From positions 1 to 6,029 of the forward strand of contig JABSPG010000248.1 of NCBI GenBank assembly GCA_013214445.1: 6,029 nucleotides of DNA, read 5' to 3'. Origin of the DNA: Ekhidna sp. (lineage in GTDB: Bacteria; Bacteroidota; Bacteroidia; Cytophagales; Cyclobacteriaceae). The position numbers were made by a program, and so were the translations under genes. Below the pieces are notes generated by a model, which saw only the letters and a list, made by a program, of their open reading frames with translations, was not told the DNA's origin and did no database searches. Shown in pieces: positions 1 through 4,747 of this stretch (position 1 is its first letter; each line of letters begins with the position of its first letter).

Positions 1-827
1 AGGTGTGGATCATAAGAAGGTGCGGAGACTAGAGCAAGTATCTTTCCCGTGCTAGGTTCGATTGCGACCACACTACCCACTTTCCCTTCCATTAGTTTTT
101 CCGCGTATTGCTGCAGTTCAAGATCGATGGTTAGTTTGATGCTTTCACCGGGTTTAGGTAAGGTGTCATAATCACCATCTTTGTACTCTCCTTTTACAAT
201 ACCTTGGACATTTACTACCTTATAAGAAGATCCTCTTTTTCCACGTAAGTAGCTTTCATAGGACTTCTCTATCCCGCCAATGCCGATGTAGTCACCTGAT
301 TTGTAGTAATTGGTAGTATCTCTATTTAAAAAACCACTGCTTACTTCTCCAACGTATCCCACCACGTTCGCAAGTGAAGTGGTGTTGTAAGATCGAATGG
401 TTCTGGGAAGTACATAGAAACCTGGGTATTGTATAAGCTGATCTTGTAGTTTGGCAAACAGTTTGTCGGACAGTTGCTCCTCTAGTTTAGAGGCTAAGAT
501 GGATGAGAATCTCTTGGCCTTTAAAAGCTTTTTTTCAAGATCCTCTCTTTCGATTCCCAGTAGTTGACAAAAAGCAGTTGTGTCTTCAATTCTAGCTTCT
601 TTGGGAACGATCATCAAATCATATACCGGAGAATTGTAGATGACAAGACTATCTCTATTGTCGTATACCAGCCCTCGATAAGGGTATTGCACAATTTTCT
701 GAACTACATTGTTTTCTGCAGCGATCTTGTAGTCATCTTCAATAATTTGAATGTAGAAAAGTCGTATGGCAAAAATGATAGCCGTAAGTATAATAAACCC
801 TCTAATGATGTAGCTGCGCCCGATCAT
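1..827 (-). CDS. mrdA: Penicillin-binding protein 2, peptidoglycan D,D-transpeptidase (partial, N-terminal 275 residues)
   Basis: This is the class B transpeptidase that cross-links new peptidoglycan in the rod (elongation) complex, acting in the periplasm with RodA. The reading frame begins at the ATG at 827-825, which overlaps the mreD stop in an ATGA arrangement, and is open to the window edge. A membrane anchor lies at residues 7-28. The pedestal/dimerisation region follows, with RGLVYDNRD (51-59), NSPVYDLMIVP (65-75), GYVGEVS (157-163) and GIGGIEKSYE..LRGKRG (182-199). The start of the transpeptidase domain has LTIDLELQQYAE (232-243) and EPSTGKILALVSAPSYDP (257-274). All of these are typical of PBP2. 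The catalytic SxxK, SxN and KTG motifs would lie beyond the edge, so activity cannot be judged here. The family usually has 600 or more residues, so less than half is visible. The identification is firm; only the truncation by the window edge limits it. Confidence 0.95.
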   Translation of the reverse strand, partial: MIGRSYIIRGFIILTAIIFAIRLFYIQIIEDDYKIAAENNVVQKIVQYPYRGLVYDNRDSLVIYNSPVYDLMIVPKEARIEDTTAFCQLLGIEREDLEKKLLKAKRFSSILASKLEEQLSDKLFAKLQDQLIQYPGFYVLPRTIRSYNTTSLANVVGYVGEVSSGFLNRDTTNYYKSGDYIGIGGIEKSYESYLRGKRGSSYKVVNVQGIVKGEYKDGDYDTLPKPGESIKLTIDLELQQYAEKLMEGKVGSVVAIEPSTGKILALVSAPSYDPH

Positions 828-1339
828 TCTCTACGATGTTTTGGGGTCACAGCGAAGTTGATCACAAATATGATGATGAAACTAAATGCAGTACTAAAAA
901 ACACCTTGCTAATTACCATACCAAATAAATGAACCCCGCCATTTTCAATAAAGAAGATAAGTAGGTGGTGTATCAGTATCAAGGGCACTGTGTACAAAAT
1001 AAAGCCTGTTTTCCGTAAGAAAGCGACATTTAGGTTTATTACCTCTTGAAAGTCGTCATTGACAATATTGAGCCAGAGGTTTCTAATGAACATTATAAAG
1101 ACACATGCAGAGGCATGTATTCCAGGTGTGTCTGAGAAAACATCGACAAGTAGACCGACAAGAAAACCGATCAGCATTAGATAGGACCGACCTAATGTTC
1201 TGGGTAGCAGGAGTAAAAAACCTATGTAGAAGAAACCAAAAGCTTTCTCAAAAAGTGTAATTCGGTGTACTAGCGGTAATTGTACCAGCAAAAGCAGTAC
1301 AAAATTTAGTACTTGTTCTCTGATACTTATTCTAGTCAT
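824..1339 (-). CDS. mreD: Rod shape-determining protein MreD
   Basis: This 171-residue, very hydrophobic integral inner-membrane protein fits the MreD family in length and position. It has about five or six membrane segments, roughly residues 9-25, 33-46, 52-68, 75-90, 111-130 and 137-164. The stretch DVFSDTPGIHASACVF (66-81) is the most recognisable block, matching the D..DT.G.HA pattern of Bacteroidota MreD proteins. The C-terminus is short and basic (PKHRRE). MreD joins MreC and MreB with the PBP2/RodA synthase in lateral wall growth; its own biochemical role is not settled. The start at 1339-1337 lies inside mreC (8-base overlap), and its TGA overlaps the ATG of mrdA, so translation is probably coupled. 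MreD proteins are poorly conserved, so the call depends partly on gene order. Confidence 0.93.
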   Translation of the reverse strand: MTRISIREQVLNFVLLLLVQLPLVHRITLFEKAFGFFYIGFLLLLPRTLGRSYLMLIGFLVGLLVDVFSDTPGIHASACVFIMFIRNLWLNIVNDDFQEVINLNVAFLRKTGFILYTVPLILIHHLLIFFIENGGVHLFGMVISKVFFSTAFSFIIIFVINFAVTPKHRRE

Positions 1340-2135
1340 CGTATTCCAGTGAATCCTTTTCTTCCTTCAACAGATCTTTAATGATGAATACTTGATGTAG
1401 ACTGGTGAAATCTGTAGCCAAATTAATTTTTGCTTCAAAGAAAGCCATATGGTCTTCCAGATTAGTTTCTTCCACGATTCCGATTAGTATATTTTCCGGG
1501 AATACGGAATTGAAGCCCGAAGTGACAATGGAGTCTCCTTTCCTCAACTTGATATGTCGAGGTACATATTTTAGACTTGCTCTATCGTACGTTTCTTGAT
1601 CCCATTGAACGGTACACTTGGTTTCTGTCCTTCCAATTTTTGCTGATACCAGAACCTTCGGGTGCAGAAGAGAATAAATTGTAGCAAAGTTATTTGTAAC
1701 TGCTTTTACTTGACCTACTGCGCCAAAAGAAGATATAACGCCCATACCCGGTTCGATGCTATCTTTCTTTCCCACAGCAACGGTAATGAAGTTGGTGCTT
1801 CTATCGAAACTGTTCTTAATAACCTTCGCTCCCAAAATGCGATAATTGGAAACAGTGTCTAGGTTATTACCCTTTTTATTCTGTAAGTTTTTCAGCGTCT
1901 GCTGAAGTTTCTCGTTTTCGAGCATCAATTGTTCATTGACCTCCTTAAGGTTAAAATAATTACTAATATCATTTGAAGTCGATATCGCTGAAGCCACAGC
2001 TTCATTACTGGAATTTAGAATTGAGGCGTTTTGTCTGGCGTTGAAGCTAAAAAGCAACCACAGACTTAGGATTTCCAATCCAAGAAATACAGCTATCTCA
2101 CGTTTTTGATAGAGGAAATCTAACAGCCTTTGCAT
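1332..2135 (-). CDS. mreC: Rod shape-determining protein MreC
   Basis: This 267-residue bitopic inner-membrane protein scaffolds the rod complex and activates PBP2 from the periplasmic side. A short cytoplasmic N-terminus with basic residues (K11, R12) precedes a membrane helix at about 14-32. A periplasmic coiled coil follows at about 62-88 (KEVNEQLMLENEKLQQTLKN), then the two beta-barrel subdomains. Family motifs are NSFDRSTNFITVAVGKKDSI (108-127), GMGVISSFGAVGQV (130-143), VTSGFNSVFPENILIGIV (204-221) and TDFTSLHQVFII (241-252). The C-terminus is short and acidic (EEKDSLEYDD). Length and domain order are normal. The ATG at 2135-2133 follows the mreB stop after 6 bases without a clear Shine-Dalgarno, suggesting translational coupling. 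The TAG stop lies within the first codons of mreD. Confidence 0.96.
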   Translation of the reverse strand: MQRLLDFLYQKREIAVFLGLEILSLWLLFSFNARQNASILNSSNEAVASAISTSNDISNYFNLKEVNEQLMLENEKLQQTLKNLQNKKGNNLDTVSNYRILGAKVIKNSFDRSTNFITVAVGKKDSIEPGMGVISSFGAVGQVKAVTNNFATIYSLLHPKVLVSAKIGRTETKCTVQWDQETYDRASLKYVPRHIKLRKGDSIVTSGFNSVFPENILIGIVEETNLEDHMAFFEAKINLATDFTSLHQVFIIKDLLKEEKDSLEYDD

Positions 2136-2141
2136 TAACCA

Positions 2142-3173
2142 TTAGGTCATTAATACCGCTTTGAACTGATTGATGTTTTTTAAGGCAACACCTGTACCTC
2201 GAACTACTGCACGCAATGGGTCTTCTGCAATATGAATTGGAAGCTTGGTTTTCATAGCCAGCCTTTTATCAAGACCTCTAAGACTAGCACCACCGCCTGT
2301 TAGATAGATTCCATTATCGTAAATGTCAGCAGATAGTTCAGGTGGAGAGATTTCCAACGCTTTCAAGACAGCTTCTTCAATCTTAGAAACAGATTTGTCT
2401 ATCGCAAAAGCGATTTCTGAATAAGAAATTTTAATGACTTTTGGAATCCCAGTCATGAGGTCTCTACCTCTTATTTCATAGTCTTCAGGAGCATCTTCAT
2501 CAAGTTCAGTCAGCGCTGATCCAACTTCTATCTTCACTTTCTCAGCAGTTCGCTCACCGATCAAGAGATTATGCTGTCTTCGCATGTAATCCAGAATATC
2601 CTTGTTGAAGGAGTCACCAGCCACCCGAATAGACTGATCACAGACAATGCCGCTCAAAGCAATCACAGCAATTTCAGTAGTACCACCCCCTATGTCCACT
2701 ACCATACTACCAATGGGCTGATCGATATCAATACCTATTCCTATGGCGGCAGCAATAGGTTCATGGATCATGTAGACCTCCTTTGCACCAGCATGCTCTG
2801 CAGAATCCCTAACAGCCCTTTTCTCTACTTCTGTAATTCCAGAAGGAATACATATGATCATTCTGTGAGAGGCAGGAAGGATACTCTTCTTGCCTTTATC
2901 TATCATTTTGATCATTCCTCGAATCATGTGTTCTGCAGCGTGGAAGTCTGCAATCACACCATCCTTCAAAGGTCGGATAGTCTTGATATTCTCATGCGTC
3001 TTTTCATGCATTTGCATGGCAGATTTTCCAATGGCCAGTACCTTGTTCGTATTCTTATCAATAGCAATGATGGAAGGCTCATCTACCACTACCTTATCCT
3101 TACTGATAATTAGTGTGTTTGCCGTACCTAAATCGATTGCTATATCGCTTTGGAAAAAATCAAAAAGACCCAT
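2142..3173 (-). CDS. mreB: Rod shape-determining protein MreB, actin-like ATPase
   Basis: This is the bacterial actin homologue. It forms ATP-dependent antiparallel filaments on the inner face of the membrane and positions the elongation machinery. At 343 residues it is full length. Visible motifs are phosphate-1 DLGTANT (14-20), IPSGITEVEKRA (109-120), HEPIAAAIG (137-145, with E138 as the conserved hydrolysis-associated glutamate), phosphate-2 DIGGGTTE (160-167) and the adenosine motif LTGGGASLRGL (291-301). The N-terminus MGLFDFF is hydrophobic, and IGIGIDIDQPIG (144-155) corresponds to the hydrophobic loop; both fit direct membrane binding. The ATG at 3173-3171 is chosen because it gives the expected GLFDFF start just before the first phosphate loop. 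It is the first of the mreB-mreC-mreD-mrdA run. The 87-base spacer upstream has no strong promoter match. Confidence 0.98.
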   Translation of the reverse strand: MGLFDFFQSDIAIDLGTANTLIISKDKVVVDEPSIIAIDKNTNKVLAIGKSAMQMHEKTHENIKTIRPLKDGVIADFHAAEHMIRGMIKMIDKGKKSILPASHRMIICIPSGITEVEKRAVRDSAEHAGAKEVYMIHEPIAAAIGIGIDIDQPIGSMVVDIGGGTTEIAVIALSGIVCDQSIRVAGDSFNKDILDYMRRQHNLLIGERTAEKVKIEVGSALTELDEDAPEDYEIRGRDLMTGIPKVIKISYSEIAFAIDKSVSKIEEAVLKALEISPPELSADIYDNGIYLTGGGASLRGLDKRLAMKTKLPIHIAEDPLRAVVRGTGVALKNINQFKAVLMT

Positions 3174-3260
3174 GAATGCTTGTCAGAATTAAGCTACGAA
3201 TTTAGGTTCGTTTTTGGATAAATACTAAGCCAAGATCGAATAGTCTTAAAACTTTCATTT
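3174..3260. other. Spacer between the TAXI gene and mreB
   Basis: These 87 bases separate two genes read on the minus strand. No hairpin followed by a minus-strand T run is seen, so transcription could continue from the upstream gene into mreB. A near-palindrome (AGTCTTAAAACT, 3242-3253) and a five-base stem with a six-base loop (3196-3211) are present, but neither is strong. The best match to a Bacteroidota -7 element on the minus strand is TAAATTCG (one mismatch to TAnnTTTG), without a TTG at a good distance. A separate mreB promoter is neither shown nor excluded. Confidence 0.5.
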
Positions 3261-4508
3261 TTAGGTAGTTGCCTTAGGTTGCTTTGCTTTTATCAAGCGA
3301 ATTTTACCTCTGAGGTCATTGATGGTTTCCTTCGACAACTCCATATAGATTCGGAAGCTATCATTTGCAACAAGCTTTTCTTCTATTAGCATTTGGAATG
3401 CTTTGTTCTGTGCTGCTTGAACTCTCTTGACACGTGCCATGCCTTCTGGAATCTGTTTAATTTTAGGGATGTCATTCTTGATATTCATCAAATCTTCGTA
3501 GAACTCATCAATTTTGTCCTTCTTCTTCTGAGCTTGCCACTTAGTAAGTGAAACCAAACCACTCCACATTGCGATAATGATGGAGAGAATTACACCTCCT
3601 AGCTCTGCATATCTTTCCACGAAACTAGGTTCTTCCCGATCAAGAAAGATGCGAGACCCCTCATGCAGCGGTATATTTAGTTTGGCTCTGTCGAAATCCT
3701 CTTGCATTCCATCAAAAAGCAAAGGGTCAATGGATGTAAAGATTTGTCTGTTTCTGAGCATCGTTCTGGTAAGGTCATTTACGGCAACCTCACCCATTTC
3801 GGATCTTACCATCATTACCAGATCTAGCGAAAGGGTGACAATTGGCTGATCTGTGAAGCTCCAATATGAATCTTGAGGAATAACAAAGGGAGAAAGTCTT
3901 GGATATTTCAGTGTAATTCCCTGAACTGAGGATGCATCACTCAGATTTGTAGCATCATCGAAAGAAAAAAGGCGAAAACCAACATACTCCTCTAACTGTT
4001 GTTGGCTAAATAAATTAGTAAGCTCTGTTATAACTACAGCTTCGGATATATCATCAGTCACCTTTATTTGAGAGGAACTGAGTCCATAGTATGCCCATAA
4101 ATCCATCATTATGTTGTATGTAGGTGAGTTTTCCTTTCCGATATAAATAGGTCCTGAATACATCAAATTTTGGAAACTGCTCCCATCTAACCCGTCCTTG
4201 AACAGAATGTGAAGTACCTCAGAGTAGACAGAAAAAGCTGAGCTGATTCCGGGCTGATAGCTGACATAATTCTCAACTAGCGCCATATCCACCTTTTGAG
4301 ATGCTAAGCTGTCAAGGTTTGCATTGGTATTTAGGCCTTTTACCAGTTTTATGTCAACATTATAAAATTCACCTTCAAGTAACTCTTCCATTTTGAGGGC
4401 GATCTGCTCATTGGGGCCTTCTTCATTGTAAATGAATGTAAAAGTCGTCAGGGTCGGGTTGCAAGAGGTGACTATTGCTATGATGAATAATGGTATAATT
4501 CTCTTCAT
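3261..4508 (-). CDS. TAXI-family solute-binding lipoprotein with C-terminal membrane anchor and cytoplasmic tail
   Basis: This 415-residue protein resembles the TAXI (TRAP-associated extracytoplasmic immunogenic) solute-binding family. A lipoprotein signal ends in VTSC, making C16 the likely lipidated residue. The binding domain covers about 20-290, with the family-like LASQKVDMALVEN (68-80), YSEVLHILFK (95-104), SGPIYIGKENSPTYNIMMDL (118-137) and a late AKLNIPLHEGSRIFLDREEPSFVERY (275-300). A membrane helix follows (about 301-324), then a charged, partly helical tail (325-415) that should be cytoplasmic, starting KKKDKIDEFYEDL. Residues after C16 (NPTLTT) lack the acidic surface-export signal of Bacteroidota lipoproteins, which fits retention in the inner membrane. 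No TRAP permease gene is adjacent. The gene is divergent from a CASTOR/POLLUX-type channel and co-directional with mreB. The ligand is unknown. A sensing role rather than transport is inferred. Confidence 0.85.
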   Translation of the reverse strand: MKRIIPLFIIAIVTSCNPTLTTFTFIYNEEGPNEQIALKMEELLEGEFYNVDIKLVKGLNTNANLDSLASQKVDMALVENYVSYQPGISSAFSVYSEVLHILFKDGLDGSSFQNLMYSGPIYIGKENSPTYNIMMDLWAYYGLSSSQIKVTDDISEAVVITELTNLFSQQQLEEYVGFRLFSFDDATNLSDASSVQGITLKYPRLSPFVIPQDSYWSFTDQPIVTLSLDLVMMVRSEMGEVAVNDLTRTMLRNRQIFTSIDPLLFDGMQEDFDRAKLNIPLHEGSRIFLDREEPSFVERYAELGGVILSIIIAMWSGLVSLTKWQAQKKKDKIDEFYEDLMNIKNDIPKIKQIPEGMARVKRVQAAQNKAFQMLIEEKLVANDSFRIYMELSKETINDLRGKIRLIKAKQPKATT

Positions 4509-4604
4509 GTGTTGCAGTTTACGAGCTTTTTTAAAGTTAGTGCCAATTTTTTGTGTCTTCTATTTGACAATTGATAAAACAGCTAAATCCTCTCCAGTGG
4601 GCAA

Positions 4605-4631
4605 TTTGCATTATTTTTAGGAGTACTTTTG
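4605..4631 (+). promoter_or_regulatory. Candidate Bacteroidota-type promoter for the channel gene
   Basis: TACTTTTG at 4624-4631 is an exact match to the Bacteroidota -7 consensus TAnnTTTG. A TTTG at 4605-4608 could be the -33 element, but the 15-base gap is a little shorter than usual for this promoter class. If used, transcription would start near 4638 and give a leader of roughly 110 bases before the channel ATG. Short inverted repeats overlap both elements: GCAATTTGC at 4601-4609 and TTTGCGGCAAA at 4628-4638. The assignment rests on motif match only. Confidence 0.35.
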
Positions 4632-4683
4632 CGGCAAATGTTAATTACAAGGTCATATTTGGACTAATTGCATGAAATTTGGG

Positions 4684-4696
4684 AAGTCACTGACTT
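4684..4696. repeat. Perfect palindrome, possible operator
   Basis: AAGTCACTGACTT is a perfect inverted repeat of six bases (AAGTCA/TGACTT) around one central base. It lies between the candidate promoter and the channel start, about 50 bases upstream of the ATG. Its size and near-continuous symmetry suit a dimeric DNA-binding protein better than an RNA hairpin, since a one-base loop cannot form. No regulator is identified. Confidence 0.35.
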
Positions 4697-4705
4697 TCAT
4701 AAGCT

Positions 4706-4735
4706 ATGAGTAAAAACCGCCAAAATTGGTGGTAA
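4706..4735 (+). other. Nine-codon ORF in the channel leader, in frame with the channel
   Basis: ATG at 4706 opens a short frame encoding MSKNRQNWW and closed by TAA at 4733-4735. It is in the same frame as the channel, whose ATG is only 12 bases past this stop (4748). It could be a leader peptide, an N-terminal extension cut off by a stop codon, or chance. The channel's family-like sequence begins after 4748, which favours 4748 as the true start. There is no Shine-Dalgarno, and translation is unproven. Confidence 0.2.
4716..4733. repeat. Hairpin just upstream of the channel start
   Basis: ACCGCCAAAATTGGTGGT can fold into a seven-pair stem (one G-U pair on the plus strand) closed by a four-base loop, and is flanked by A runs on both sides. 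It ends 14 bases before the channel ATG and overlaps the short leader ORF, so it could affect ribosome access. On the minus strand the same hairpin is followed by a T run like an intrinsic terminator, but no minus-strand gene ends here. Confidence 0.35.
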
Positions 4736-4747
4736 AAAACAACGATA

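Larger units (their letters stand above)
4509..4747. promoter_or_regulatory. Divergent intergenic region between the TAXI gene and the channel gene
   Basis: This 239-base AT-rich spacer must hold the promoters of both divergent genes. Going rightwards it holds a plus-strand promoter-like element (4605-4631), a 13-base perfect palindrome (4684-4696), a nine-codon ORF (4706-4735) and a hairpin (4716-4733) just before the channel ATG. For the minus-strand gene, only a one-mismatch -7 element (TAACTTTA, the reverse complement of 4532-4539) is seen. It has no TTG at a suitable distance, so that promoter remains unassigned. Confidence 0.6.

Noticed and set aside
564..932. 122-codon plus-strand frame over the mrdA start and mreD end
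   Set aside because: It is antisense to two well-supported overlapping genes, and its product has no family-like motif.
2571..3192. Plus-strand frames of 180 and 100 codons across mreB
   Set aside because: They are antisense to a fully conserved mreB with all actin-fold motifs; their length reflects codon bias on the other strand.
3196..3215. Plus-strand hairpin ACGAA/TTCGT followed by a T run, resembling a terminator
   Set aside because: The stem has only five pairs and is AT-rich, and no plus-strand gene ends upstream of it.
3577..3849. 90-codon plus-strand frame inside the TAXI gene, and a similar 62-codon frame at 4432-4620
   Set aside because: Both are antisense to an intact, family-like coding sequence, and neither has recognisable content.
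4564..4569. TTGACA, an exact match to the sigma-70 -35 consensus
   Set aside because: No TATAAT-like element follows at 16-18 bases, and Bacteroidota primary promoters use a different consensus.
4638..4667. Nine-codon plus-strand ORF (MLITRSYLD) with AGGAG about 15 bases upstream
   Set aside because: The spacing is too long for a ribosome site, the AGGAG abuts the promoter-like element and would not be transcribed with it, and the ORF is out of frame with the channel.
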